64,000 bases of DNA from [Lactobacillus] rogosae (GCA_900112995.1 FONU01000004.1:1-64000); one strand, 5' to 3'. Counted from the stretch's first letter, positions 27,664 through 36,705 are shown. Made by a program: numbers and translations. Notes: generated from the sequence alone by a model not told the origin.

Positions 27664-29283
27664 TTATAATGTATAATTCTCATCTGGATTGATTAAAAGC
27701 TTTACCCCTATGTTAAATACACCATCTCCATTTTCCGCAAATAACGAGAACAATGTACCCGTAAATGTCATTGTCCGCGTACCCTCCGTGCTAAGTCCTG
27801 CATTAAGTCCTGAACCTATCTGCCTGTATGCCACCCTTGCACCAAGATTAGCAGTGTCAGCTATTGCATAAGAAAATGTATACTTTTCCCTGTCTGTATC
27901 TATTTTTATCAAAAGCTTTGAATTCATATCTTCATTATTAATGGGAATTCTTTCAAGCTCAACACCCATATCGTGTATATGTTTATAAAATCCTATATAC
28001 CTGCCATTATCATCATTGCCTATGTATATCTCATAATGATAATCGTTATTGTAATATGCCGCAACGCCACATCTTTTTGCATTACATCTTGCTATATCAA
28101 GACACGCATATAAAGTTGTCGTGAATTCCGGCTGTTTAAATGACACAATTGTTGGTGATTTGCCAGCCGTGTTAAGTGTTATATCTGTTCCCTTAAGTGT
28201 AAGCACAGCATTTTTATTATCATATATATACTTTGACATATCAGGATTTCTTGTATATTGAAGCCTTTTATCAAGCAGTTCATCTGTAAAATCTATATCC
28301 ACACTGTGGTCTTCGTACAGAATTGGCTGTCCGGACTGCTTATCAATACGGATATTGGCAGAACTCTCTTCACAATCAAGTCCAGGCAGTGGTGCATCCA
28401 TTACAAGCTCAATTGTTCCATTGCCATTATAACCAACAACCGGCCAGCCATTTTCCCACTTTACTGGTGCAAGAAATGTTTCTCTCCCAAGATTATGAAG
28501 CAAAGCATGGCTGAATCTTCTTATTCCAAGAAACACAAGCCACCAGTTACCATTCTCATCCTCTAATAAATCCGCATGTCCTGTCGCCTGAATCTCTGAT
28601 TTCTTATATTCCTTATGAGATATAACAGGATTATCCGGACAAGCCTCATATGGACCATATACATTATGCGAACGTTGGATTGTTTCACGGTGTGCATATT
28701 CCGTTCCACCTTCTGCTATCATAAGATAATACCAGCCATCCTTCTTATAAATATGTGGGCCTTCCGGACACTGTCCACCACAACCTTCACTTATAAGCTT
28801 CTTCTCAGATAATATCACACCTGTAAGCGGATTTATCTCAAATGCAACAATTCCACGTACACCGTCAATTATTCCCGTTGAACAATAATAACATTTGTCA
28901 TCATCATCAAAGAATAATGACGGGTCAATTCCCCCCTGGTCAATCCACGCTGGCTCAGACCATTCGCTGTTAATATCTTCTGTATGAACAACAAAATTAC
29001 CTTTATCAGTAACATTTGTTGTTATCATATAAAACATACCTTTATGATATCGTATCGTTGGTGCATATATTCCTCCCGAATTACGACAGTCCTCAAGTTC
29101 TAACTGTGAACGCCTGTCCAGACAATATCCTGTAAGCTCCCAGTTAACCAAATTCTTACTATGATATACAGGCACTCCTGGGAAGAATTCAAATGTGGAA
29201 TTCACAATATAATAATCACTTCCTACACGGCATATGCTTGGATCAGGATTATATCCCGGAATAATTGGATTTTTAAATAACAT
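27664..29283 (-). CDS. Glycoside hydrolase family 43 (beta-xylosidase/arabinofuranosidase)
   Basis: A 539-residue protein. The first 310 residues form the five-bladed propeller with the three expected acids: Asp14 in NPDPS, Asp120 in GGIDPSLFF, and Glu174 in CPEGPH. The remaining 200 residues look like the C-terminal concanavalin-type sandwich found in GH43 xylosidases and arabinofuranosidases. No signal peptide is seen, so it would act on imported xylo- or arabino-oligosaccharides. GGAGG sits six bases before the ATG. It is the leading gene of the pair with the GH95-like enzyme. Confidence 0.9.
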   Translation of the reverse strand: MLFKNPIIPGYNPDPSICRVGSDYYIVNSTFEFFPGVPVYHSKNLVNWELTGYCLDRRSQLELEDCRNSGGIYAPTIRYHKGMFYMITTNVTDKGNFVVHTEDINSEWSEPAWIDQGGIDPSLFFDDDDKCYYCSTGIIDGVRGIVAFEINPLTGVILSEKKLISEGCGGQCPEGPHIYKKDGWYYLMIAEGGTEYAHRETIQRSHNVYGPYEACPDNPVISHKEYKKSEIQATGHADLLEDENGNWWLVFLGIRRFSHALLHNLGRETFLAPVKWENGWPVVGYNGNGTIELVMDAPLPGLDCEESSANIRIDKQSGQPILYEDHSVDIDFTDELLDKRLQYTRNPDMSKYIYDNKNAVLTLKGTDITLNTAGKSPTIVSFKQPEFTTTLYACLDIARCNAKRCGVAAYYNNDYHYEIYIGNDDNGRYIGFYKHIHDMGVELERIPINNEDMNSKLLIKIDTDREKYTFSYAIADTANLGARVAYRQIGSGLNAGLSTEGTRTMTFTGTLFSLFAENGDGVFNIGVKLLINPDENYTL

Positions 29284-29589
29284 ATGGCACCTCCAACTTT
29301 TATAAACTTATTTTATAAATGTATATTATAATTATTATTGTATTATTTCAAGGTGAAATATCGCTGTTTCATATTATTTTACAGAAATAATGCCTATAAA
29401 TATTCAAAACGAAACAATCAATATAATATTATAAAGACAGCATTAATCTGACAAAAAATGTAATTATTATATAAAAGCTATCTGTGTCGGAAGAACCATA
29501 AATGTATCATTGAAATATCAAATTATATATATTATAATGGGGGTTAGTATTCTAGGCACTTAAATAACAATATACATCAGGAGGTACTT
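29284..29589. promoter_or_regulatory. Divergent intergenic region between GH43 and chemoreceptor genes
   Basis: No gene is seen. The region holds the promoter for the chemoreceptor (listed separately) and presumably one for the GH43 operon. At 29346-29371 three TTTCA/TGAAA half-sites stand in alternating orientation (TTTCA, three bases, TGAAA, eight bases, TTTCA); this could be an operator but is short and AT-rich. Confidence 0.4.
29510..29538 (+). promoter_or_regulatory. Sigma-A type promoter of chemoreceptor gene
   Basis: TTGAAA (29510-29515) and TATAAT (29533-29538) are separated by 17 bases, near consensus. It would give a leader of about 45 bases before the ATG at 29590. It is not a sigma-28 type sequence, although the gene is a chemoreceptor. 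Confidence 0.65.
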
Positions 29590-31071
29590 ATGCCTATCAA
29601 AATCAAAAGAGAAGTTCCCGAAATGGAACGAAACAATCGTGTAGCTATGCTAGCACACTTAATAGAAGTGCTTGTTATCAGCCTTCTTGTTTTTATGCAG
29701 ACAGCAGTTGGTATAACATCATTCGCCTACGCAATTATTATCTTTGCTATCGGAATGGCACCTGTGATTGCTGAATTTATTTTCTGGAACAAGAACCACG
29801 AAACTAATGCAATCAAGCACTTAGTAGCTATAGGATATGCTGTTTTCTATACCTGCAACATATTTACAACAACAAGTATTACTATGTATGCCTTTGCACT
29901 TCCTATGGTATTTATTGTTTCATTATATAACGAATTCCGTCTTATGTTTCTTGTCAATTTTGGCGTAGTTATTGAAAATATTATCACTATTATTATCGGT
30001 GCAAGAACTGGCAGAATGGGCTATCTTGGAACTGATGCCGCCGTTATACAGCTCATAATTGTATTAATAACTGGTATATATGCCTGTATGCTTGCTCTTG
30101 CAACTAAAGCTAATGCAGACCAGAAGATTAATAACATTTCTAAATCAAAAGAGCAGAGTGATGAGCTTCTTAGTCAGATATCAGAAATGTCTGCTACAAT
30201 GCAGAATGGTATTTCTGAAGTATATGCTGATTTAGAAAAGTTACAGGAATCTTCAAAGATCACACAGTCAACTATGTCTGACGTATCCAACGGTGCAACT
30301 GATACAGCCAATGCCGTACAGAACCAGCTTACACAGACAGATGCAATTCAGAAAAAAGTTGAACTTGTAGATATGTCCGCTAATGAAATCTCTGCAAGTA
30401 TGGCAGAAACCCTTGATATCCTTACACAGAGCAGTAAAGATATTGAGCATCTTGTTACTACAGTTGATATATCTGTTAAGAACGGAGAAATGGTTGCTGA
30501 TAAGCTTACTTACCTTAACAACCATATTTCACAGATGCATTCTATTATTGTTATGATTGAGGAGATTGCTTCCCAGACAGAACTCTTAGCATTAAATGCA
30601 AGTATTGAAGCCGCAAGAGCTGGTGAAGCTGGAAAAGGTTTCTCCGTTGTTGCTTCTGAGATTTCCAAAATGGCAACACAGACAGGTGATGCAACTGAGA
30701 ATATAACAAAGCTTATACATAATATGTCATCAGCTATTGAAGATGTTGTATCAGTTATCTACACTATGATAGACGGAATTAATACTGAAAAGTCTTCTAC
30801 TGAGAATACAGCCAAAAGCTTTGATAATATTCAGACTAATACATATACTGTCCGTGATAATGTTTCAAGACTTTCATCAAGTATTGATGAACTCAAACAG
30901 GCTAACAGCGTAATTGTTGACTCTATACAGACAATATCAGCTGTATCTGAACAGCTCTCTGCACACGCTGCTGAAACCACTAATACAGAAGATGCCAATA
31001 TGAAGATTCTTGAATCAATCAATACAAGAATGCATAGTCTTATAGACACTATTAAGCACAATAATCAATAA
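29590..31071 (+). CDS. Methyl-accepting chemotaxis protein with membrane-embedded N-terminus
   Basis: A 493-residue receptor. Residues 20-175 form about six membrane helices with short loops and no extracellular sensor domain, so the stimulus is probably sensed in or through the membrane. Residues 180-490 are the cytoplasmic coiled coil with the signalling hairpin [20 protein letters not shown] and the following GEAGKGFSVVASEI. The class lacks a HAMP domain that I can see. The perfect AGGAGG site lies five bases before the ATG. It is followed by a long hairpin terminator. Confidence 0.9.
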   Translation: MPIKIKREVPEMERNNRVAMLAHLIEVLVISLLVFMQTAVGITSFAYAIIIFAIGMAPVIAEFIFWNKNHETNAIKHLVAIGYAVFYTCNIFTTTSITMYAFALPMVFIVSLYNEFRLMFLVNFGVVIENIITIIIGARTGRMGYLGTDAAVIQLIIVLITGIYACMLALATKANADQKINNISKSKEQSDELLSQISEMSATMQNGISEVYADLEKLQESSKITQSTMSDVSNGATDTANAVQNQLTQTDAIQKKVELVDMSANEISASMAETLDILTQSSKDIEHLVTTVDISVKNGEMVADKLTYLNNHISQMHSIIVMIEEIASQTELLALNASIEAARAGEAGKGFSVVASEISKMATQTGDATENITKLIHNMSSAIEDVVSVIYTMIDGINTEKSSTENTAKSFDNIQTNTYTVRDNVSRLSSSIDELKQANSVIVDSIQTISAVSEQLSAHAAETTNTEDANMKILESINTRMHSLIDTIKHNNQ

Positions 31072-31083
31072 TCAACATATTAC

Positions 31084-31145
31084 AAAATACCCTGTTATGT
31101 AAGAATAAACTTGTTGGAGTTAATCCTTACATAACAGGGTATTTT
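31084..31145. terminator. Long perfect hairpin terminator
   Basis: Twenty-base perfect arms AAAATACCCTGTTATGTAAG (31084-31103) and complement (31126-31145) around a 22-base loop, flanked by A and T runs. It serves the chemoreceptor gene and the converging asparaginase gene. Confidence 0.85.
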
Positions 31146-31214
31146 ATATTATATAATATTCTTTAATTATTCCGTCTGCATTCATTGATTGAAGCTGTCA
31201 TAAGCTCCCTGCTG

Positions 31215-32216
31215 TTAATAACTTCTGTCACAGAATACCGGTGTTTCAATATATTTCTTAATATCTGTAACTGCATTTTTACCAAAATGTGCCAATGCCC
31301 ACATAAGCTTCATAACAACCGCTTCTGTCGTCATATCAGCGGCTATAATAACATTTTCTTTAGCCAGCTTCTTTCCCACCTCATATATATCAAGATCAAC
31401 ACCCTCATAATTGCACTGTGTTGTCACAACAACTGCAACACCAGCCTCTATAAGCTTGTGAATTTCCTCTACAATATTGTTATCTATATTCGGAATTCCA
31501 CCAATCCCAAAGCTTTCAATAACAACAGCTTTATAGTGTCCCTTAATAAATTCAAATATCTTATTATCTATTCCCGGAAACAGCTTAATAAGCATCACAT
31601 CTGAACATAACTCCGGCTCTATTCCGCTGTTATCAGACTTATTATAGTCACCCTGCACAGCCTCATTATGTGTTATCCTGCTATGCTTAATATGTGCAAC
31701 AACTGGATAATTAACACTCTCAAATGCATCATAACTGCGTGTCTTAACCTTTCTTGCATGTGCACCATTAATTATGCACCCATCAAATGCCACATATACA
31801 CCAGCCCTTCCCTCACACGCATATATTATCGCATCTGATAAATTCTTCTTCGCATCTGTATATTCTGCTTCCATTGGCAGTTGTGATCCAGTTATAACAA
31901 CAGGCTTATAAAAGTTATTCAGCATATATACAAGTGCAGCAGCGGTATAACTCATTGTATCCGTTCCGTGTGCCACGACAAATCCATCATAATCATCCTT
32001 GTATTCTTTTATCGTCTTTGCAATATTCATCATAAGTTCAGGATTCATATTGGTACTATCGATATTCATTATTGAAATTCCTGAAAGCTTACATTTTTCT
32101 TTAATATGCGGTATATATGAAAGCAGTTCGTTGACATTAGCTGATGGTGTAAGCCCTTCATCAGAGGACGAACAGGCTATTGTTCCACCAGTAGCTATTA
32201 ATAATATATTCTTCAC
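31215..32216 (-). CDS. ansA: L-asparaginase, type I-like
   Basis: A 333-residue enzyme that hydrolyses asparagine to aspartate and ammonia. The first catalytic Thr is in ATGGTIAC (about residue 11) and the second active-site block is VVAHGTDTMSYTA (about residue 83), followed by ITGSQLPM. No signal peptide is present, so it is cytoplasmic. The start codon is GTG with AAGGGG seven bases upstream; no in-frame ATG before the TGG motif exists. It stands 12 bases after a small protein gene in the same direction. Confidence 0.93.
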   Translation of the reverse strand: MKNILLIATGGTIACSSSDEGLTPSANVNELLSYIPHIKEKCKLSGISIMNIDSTNMNPELMMNIAKTIKEYKDDYDGFVVAHGTDTMSYTAAALVYMLNNFYKPVVITGSQLPMEAEYTDAKKNLSDAIIYACEGRAGVYVAFDGCIINGAHARKVKTRSYDAFESVNYPVVAHIKHSRITHNEAVQGDYNKSDNSGIEPELCSDVMLIKLFPGIDNKIFEFIKGHYKAVVIESFGIGGIPNIDNNIVEEIHKLIEAGVAVVVTTQCNYEGVDLDIYEVGKKLAKENVIIAADMTTEAVVMKLMWALAHFGKNAVTDIKKYIETPVFCDRSY

Positions 32217-32227
32217 GCCAGTTCCCC

Positions 32228-32464
32228 TTATCTCCTGCCGCCCATTCCGCAGCTTATGCCTGAATTATCATCAGGAATTTCAGAAATGTATCTTGCTGTA
32301 AATGCTGCATTGACCTCTGAAATCTCCTTAACTCCGTCAATATAATCACGGAAGAATTCCATAAGATCTATTCCACTGCTCTCACAGCCCTCACTTTCCT
32401 CCCACTGCTTAACAAGCTCTATTCTCTCTGATTTAGTTGTATCCTTAATTAATGTACTTTTCAT
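32228..32464 (-). CDS. Small conserved-type protein, unknown function
   Basis: A 78-residue acidic protein with no membrane helix or signal. A strong GAGGAG site four bases before the ATG and the tight spacing (11 bases to asparaginase, 27 bases after the GNAT gene) argue that it is a real gene. The C-terminus ends in a glycine-rich SGISCGMGGRR. I do not recognise the family. Confidence 0.65.
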   Translation of the reverse strand: MKSTLIKDTTKSERIELVKQWEESEGCESSGIDLMEFFRDYIDGVKEISEVNAAFTARYISEIPDDNSGISCGMGGRR

Positions 32465-32491
32465 ACTACTCCTCTTTCCTGCACATATATT

Positions 32492-33076
32492 TTATTTATC
32501 AGTATGTTCCCCGATGAGCTTTTCCATCCAGACCATATTGTACCATCTTTTAAATTTATATCCGCAGTCATAGAATTCTCCTACAAGCCTGTATCCTTGA
32601 TGACTATGGAACTCTATGCTGTTTCTGTTAAGGTATTCATCTTCTTTCTTAGGGCAGGCTATACAGGCGTACATATTAAGAAAGCCATCTTTCCTTAACT
32701 CATCTTCTAATGTCTTATGAAGTATTCCACCAATGCCCATATGCTTCATATTATTATCAACATATATAGATGTTTCTACACATCTGCTGTATGCTTCTCT
32801 TTCGTGGAACATTCCAGCATACGCATAACCAACGATTGTGCCATTATTCAACGCTACAATATATGGATACTTTTCAAGTGTATGTCTGATTCTTTCAATA
32901 AATTCTTCCAATGTTGGTACATCATATTCAAATGTTATTGCTGTATTCTCTACATATGGTGCATATATCTCAAGAAGTCTTTTTGCATCTTCAGGCACAG
33001 CATAGCGTGTTGTTATCCCATTTGACAATTCACCTTTTGACCGTATATCATCTATCGCTTTATTTAATTCCTGCAT
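32492..33076 (-). CDS. GNAT N-acetyltransferase, phosphinothricin-acetyltransferase-like
   Basis: A 194-residue protein of the Pat/YwnH type. Residues 20-190 contain the GNAT fold: ITTRYAVPEDAKRLLEIY at strand 1, TFEYDVPTLEEFIERI, VGYAYAG at strand 4, and SIYVDNNMKHMGIGGILHK with the acetyl-CoA loop. These enzymes acetylate amino groups of small compounds such as methionine sulfone or phosphinothricin; the natural substrate is not known. It heads a likely operon with the 78-residue protein and asparaginase. Confidence 0.88.
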   Translation of the reverse strand: MQELNKAIDDIRSKGELSNGITTRYAVPEDAKRLLEIYAPYVENTAITFEYDVPTLEEFIERIRHTLEKYPYIVALNNGTIVGYAYAGMFHEREAYSRCVETSIYVDNNMKHMGIGGILHKTLEDELRKDGFLNMYACIACPKKEDEYLNRNSIEFHSHQGYRLVGEFYDCGYKFKRWYNMVWMEKLIGEHTDK

Positions 33077-33121
33077 ATTATCTTACGCCTCTTTTTCATA
33101 CTTATAAACTTATATAACATT

Positions 33122-33550
33122 TTATTGTTCTTTTCCTATTATAATCTTTATAAGTTCTTTATCAATCATAAGCGTCTTATTCCAAGGGTTAATTATAATG
33201 CCGCTAATCTCATCAACCTGCAAAGCTGAATTCAACAGCTTATCTATATCTGTTAAAAACGTCGATTTAATGTTATCTGCACCTTTTAATTCTTCATCAA
33301 AGCTTGTGTAAGCTATCCACCACATCTGTCCGTCTTCTGTCTTTATAACCTTCAAATTAAGCTTACCATCTGGCAATGGCGGCTCTACTGCTATTATCAG
33401 CTGACCTTTATCATTCATTCTGTGCCTTACTATAGACAATGCTCTTACAAGATTTTCCTCTGTCGGTTCTTTCTGTATGTTAACAATTGCTTCTTCTATT
33501 TTGTCATTACCAATTAATGAAACATCTATCTGCTCTTTATTCCCTGACAT
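33122..33550 (-). CDS. SseB-like protein
   Basis: A 142-residue protein with the SseB N-terminal-like fold: alternating short helices and strands, and a final GIIINPWNKTLMIDKELI block that is typical of the family (GIVINPWG...). The role of SseB domains outside Enterobacteriaceae is not established. GGAG is six bases before the ATG. It stands alone between the GNAT gene and the sirtuin gene, all on the minus strand. Confidence 0.7.
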   Translation of the reverse strand: MSGNKEQIDVSLIGNDKIEEAIVNIQKEPTEENLVRALSIVRHRMNDKGQLIIAVEPPLPDGKLNLKVIKTEDGQMWWIAYTSFDEELKGADNIKSTFLTDIDKLLNSALQVDEISGIIINPWNKTLMIDKELIKIIIGKEQ

Positions 33551-33657
33551 GTGCTTTCTCCATTCTGTTTACATTCGTTATTAAAATGCTATATCAACAT
33601 AACATTTGATTGTGAGCAAGTCAACTTTAATTAAGCAGCCCCGTAAAGTGTGTTTAT

Positions 33658-34428
33658 TTATATATTCTTATCAAGTGCCCTGAACACATCACCCATCGCA
33701 CAATTAAACTCTATGTCTTTATTCATATCCAGCTTGAAATCCAACGGCTCTTTATTCATTACGACAAGATGCTTTCCAGCAAATTCCCATACAAGTCCTG
33801 CCGCTGGATATACCTTTAATGATGTTCCTGCCACTATTAACATATCAGCCTTTCTTATAGCCTCCACCGCACTCTCATATGCACCTGCTGGAAGCTGTTC
33901 ACCATACAAAGTCACATCTGGTCGTATCATATGGTTACACTCAACACATCTTGGAATTGCTTCCCTGCTCTCAAATATATAATCTGCCGGATACTTTTTA
34001 CCGCATTTTTCACAATAATTTCTTGTAGTTGCACCGTGAAGTTCAATCACATTAGTGCTTCCAGCCATCTGATGAAGTCCATCAATATTCTGTGTAATAA
34101 TCTTATCCAGCTTTCCAAGCTTCTCTAATCTGGCAAGCATATAATGCGTTATATTAGGCTTTACATTTCTTGCATCCATTTTCTGTCTGTAAAATTCAAA
34201 AAATACCTTAGGCTTATGATGAAGACACTCTTCACTGAGCAGATATTCTGGCTCATACATATCAAATTCAACATCGTGCTGGTTATATAAACCGTCCTTA
34301 CTACGAAAATCTGGTATTCCAGACTCTGTCGATACCCCAGCACCTCCAAAGAACACTATGCTATTACACTCATTAATAAAATCTGTAAGCTTGTTTATTT
34401 TATTATCAAATTCATTATCATAACCCAT
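33658..34428 (-). CDS. cobB: NAD-dependent protein deacylase, SIR2 family
   Basis: A 256-residue sirtuin. It has the NAD loop GGAGVSTESGIPDFRS (about residues 25-40), the catalytic block TQNIDGLHQ, ELHGAT, and a zinc site formed by CEKC and CVEC. Arg/Tyr positions of class III desuccinylases are not seen, so deacetylation is the likelier activity. A longer frame to 34497 exists, but GAGG six bases before the ATG at 34428 and the motif spacing favour the shorter protein. Confidence 0.93.
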   Translation of the reverse strand: MGYDNEFDNKINKLTDFINECNSIVFFGGAGVSTESGIPDFRSKDGLYNQHDVEFDMYEPEYLLSEECLHHKPKVFFEFYRQKMDARNVKPNITHYMLARLEKLGKLDKIITQNIDGLHQMAGSTNVIELHGATTRNYCEKCGKKYPADYIFESREAIPRCVECNHMIRPDVTLYGEQLPAGAYESAVEAIRKADMLIVAGTSLKVYPAAGLVWEFAGKHLVVMNKEPLDFKLDMNKDIEFNCAMGDVFRALDKNI

Positions 34429-34641
34429 AATAAACCTCTTTTCCAAACACCTTACTGTATCACAACTCTGTCCTGCACTAACGGATTTTGTCTGCACTTA
34501 TCTGTTATTATAATCATTCATTCCGCAGTGTACGTATAAGAACGCTTAGCTAATCTAGCTTATAGGACAGTCTTTTATATGACAGTATACCACATTTCCT
34601 GTGCTTATCCACTTGATTTTTTTAATTCATTCACAATACAC

Positions 34642-34672
34642 TTGACTTTAAGCTGACTCTAAGTGTTAATAT
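34642..34672 (+). promoter_or_regulatory. MerR-type promoter with 19-bp spacer
   Basis: TTGACT (34642-34647) and TAATAT (34667-34672) are separated by 19 bases, the long spacer that MerR activators untwist. Inside it is a partial dyad ACTTTAAG...CTCTAAGT like AdhR-family operators. It drives the MerR gene at 34720, so autoregulation is likely. Confidence 0.7.
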
Positions 34673-34719
34673 AACAATATAATAATCAGCTCAATAACCG
34701 GACAGGAATGGAGGATATT

Positions 34720-35127
34720 ATGACAATCAAAGAAGTAAGCCAGAAATATAATATTTCACAAGATACACTACGATACTACGAACGTGTTGGTCTTATACCA
34801 ACTGTTGCCCGCACTTCCGGCGGCATAAGAAATTACACAGAAAATGACCTTGGCTGGGTTGAAAATGCCATCTGTATGCGTAATGCTGGAGTTCCTATTG
34901 AAGCACTTATTGAATATGTGAAACTCTATCAGGAAGGCGATGAAACATTTGAAGCAAGAAGACAGCTTTTACAGGAACAGCTTGATGCCCTTAAAGAACA
35001 GCATGCACAGATTGAAGCAACTATGAAACGTCTGAAATATAAAATTTCAAGATATGAAAATGCCGTAAAAACTGGTGTATTAAGCTGGGATGACTGTCCT
35101 GAAGATATAAATATCAAACATAGCTGA
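34720..35127 (+). CDS. MerR-family regulator, AdhR/NmlR-like
   Basis: A 135-residue regulator. Residues 1-70 are the winged helix (MTIKEVSQKYNISQDTLRYY, GLIPTVARTSGGIRNYTEND), and residues 75-120 form the dimerisation coil. No metal-binding cysteine loop is present, which puts it with the AdhR/NmlR group that respond to aldehydes or related stress. The frame opens at 34708, but GGAGG five bases before the ATG at 34720 fixes the start. Both neighbours are separate units, so its targets lie elsewhere or it controls only itself here. Confidence 0.88.
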   Translation: MTIKEVSQKYNISQDTLRYYERVGLIPTVARTSGGIRNYTENDLGWVENAICMRNAGVPIEALIEYVKLYQEGDETFEARRQLLQEQLDALKEQHAQIEATMKRLKYKISRYENAVKTGVLSWDDCPEDINIKHS

Positions 35128-35178
35128 TATAAGCTTATACAGCATATAATTTAATCAATATTCGGCATATTACACGAC

Positions 35179-35212
35179 AAAAGAGGGTTTCTGACTACAG
35201 AACCCTCTTTTT
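35179..35212 (+). terminator. Terminator after MerR gene
   Basis: AAAAGAGGGTTTCTG pairs with CAGAACCCTCTTTT around ACTA with one bulged T, followed by more T residues. Confidence 0.85.
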
Positions 35213-35269
35213 ATTTACGGCAGCTAAAGCATTATATTCCAACCAATATAACATTTCATACCAAATGTA

Positions 35270-35301
35270 TTGACAGTATATAATATATTATGATATATAA
35301 T
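35270..35301 (+). promoter_or_regulatory. Promoter of the PadR operon
   Basis: TTGACA at 35270-35275 matches the -35 consensus exactly. TATATA (35294-35299, 18-base spacing) or the overlapping TATAAT (35296-35301, 20-base spacing) is the -10. The operator dyad begins at once, at 35300, so a bound repressor would cover the start site. Confidence 0.6.
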
Positions 35302-35348
35302 ACTACGACAGACATACTACGACTAACGTAGTATGCCAGTCGTAGTAT
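35300..35348. promoter_or_regulatory. Large dyad, probable PadR operator
   Basis: Two 22-base arms (35300-35321 and 35327-35348) match at 20 of 22 positions around a five-base centre. Each arm itself contains two copies of TACTACG, so TACTACG occurs four times, twice on each strand. It lies between the -10 element and the ribosome site of the PadR gene, and is followed by eight T residues. Confidence 0.7.
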
Positions 35349-35364
35349 TTTTTTTGGAGGTTTT

Positions 35365-35703
35365 ATGGCTGGTATAAGTAGTGACATTATCAGAGGTTAC
35401 AACGACACTATGATACTCTATCTTCTATTAGACAAACCATCATATGGATATGAAATATCTAAGCAGATTAAAGCTCTATCCAATGAAAAGTATATTATGA
35501 AAGAAACAACTCTCTACTCTGCATTTACACGAATGGAAAAGAATGGATATATAACTTCATTCCCTGGTGTAGGTGACAATGGTGGAAAGAAAAGAACTTA
35601 CTACAGCATAACTGATGCCGGAAGAGAGTATTACAAAGCCCGCTGTGAAGAATGGGCACTTACCAAAGAAGTCGTTGAACAATTTATTAAGAAGGAGAAT
35701 TAA
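35365..35703 (+). CDS. PadR-family transcriptional regulator
   Basis: A 112-residue winged-helix repressor: MILYLLLDKPSYGYEISKQI and TLYSAFTRMEKNGYITSF form the DNA-binding core, and GGKKRTYYSITDAGREYY is the wing. The C-terminal helix pair is short (PadR-s2 type). The GGAGG site is six bases from the ATG. It probably represses its own operon through the dyad immediately upstream. Its stop is three bases before the next ATG, whose ribosome site lies inside its last codons. Confidence 0.92.
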   Translation: MAGISSDIIRGYNDTMILYLLLDKPSYGYEISKQIKALSNEKYIMKETTLYSAFTRMEKNGYITSFPGVGDNGGKKRTYYSITDAGREYYKARCEEWALTKEVVEQFIKKEN

Positions 35704-35706
35704 CTT

Positions 35707-36678
35707 ATGGAAACAATCAAAAGTTATCTTGAAACTATGTTCGCCAATATGCCGAACACTCCTGAAGTTCTTCGTGCCAAGCAGGAACTATGGGGAATGA
35801 TGGAAGACAAATACAATGAGCTGATATCAGAAGGTTTAAGTGAGAATGAAGCTGTTGGAACTGTTATATCTGAATTCGGCAATCTTGATGAACTTTCCGA
35901 AACACTCGGACTTAACAGACAACAGTACAATACACCTTCTGATAACAGAAGATGTCTTTCGATAGAAGAAATCAAGAAATACATAAGAGCTTACAATGTG
36001 AAAAGTATTCTCATTGCAATCGGCGTATTTTTATGTATTATAAGCCCTATATTTCCTATTATTGGGGATATGATTGGATTTACCTTTATTGAAAACATTA
36101 TGGTCGCTGTTATGTTGGCAGTAATTGCAATTGCAGTCGGATTTTTCGTATTATCAGGTATTATGCTTAAGCAGTTTGATGATATCAAATACAAACAATG
36201 CCGCGTTGACTACCAGTCTGCCTCATATATTCAGAATGAATGTGACCATATGCGTACAATTCATTCGCTGTGTCTAAGCATTGGTGTTGCATTATGTGTC
36301 ATGAGCGTTATACCTCCAATAATAATTGATGCACTTAACTTTGAAATTCTTGACGACCTTGGTGGTGCCGGAGTATTATGTTTTGTCGGCATTGGTGTGT
36401 TCTTAATTGTATATCAAGCAAATGCTTCAAAAGCCTATAAAGTGCTTCTATCACTTAACAACCCTGACACAATAGCTGGCAATTATGCCAAACCAGCTAA
36501 TAAGTCTGTTGAATATATTAATCCTACAGCCACCGCTATTATGTCCGTATACTGGTCAACAGTAAGCTGTATTTACCTTTCTATCAGCTTTTTAACATTC
36601 TACTGGCACATAACCTGGGTTATATGGCCTATTGCCGGGGTAATCTATGCTTTATTAAAAAATGTTTTAAGAAAATAA
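35707..36678 (+). CDS. HAAS-domain membrane protein
   Basis: A 323-residue protein. Residues 1-70 are the helical HAAS/DUF1700-type domain (KSYLETMFANMPNTPEVLRA, then SENEAVGTVISEFGNLDEL). The rest has about five to six membrane helices. Proteins of this kind nearly always follow a PadR gene and are thought to pass envelope signals. It is translationally coupled to padR and is followed by the DUF4097 protein. Confidence 0.85.
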   Translation: METIKSYLETMFANMPNTPEVLRAKQELWGMMEDKYNELISEGLSENEAVGTVISEFGNLDELSETLGLNRQQYNTPSDNRRCLSIEEIKKYIRAYNVKSILIAIGVFLCIISPIFPIIGDMIGFTFIENIMVAVMLAVIAIAVGFFVLSGIMLKQFDDIKYKQCRVDYQSASYIQNECDHMRTIHSLCLSIGVALCVMSVIPPIIIDALNFEILDDLGGAGVLCFVGIGVFLIVYQANASKAYKVLLSLNNPDTIAGNYAKPANKSVEYINPTATAIMSVYWSTVSCIYLSISFLTFYWHITWVIWPIAGVIYALLKNVLRK

Positions 36679-36705
36679 TATGAGGGTCTAAGATAGGAGA
36701 ACACT

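Noticed and set aside
29460-29500. Sigma-28 flagellar promoter for the chemoreceptor
   Set aside because: TAAA followed by CGG is present but the spacing is 12 rather than about 15 bases; the sigma-A site at 29510-29538 is far better.
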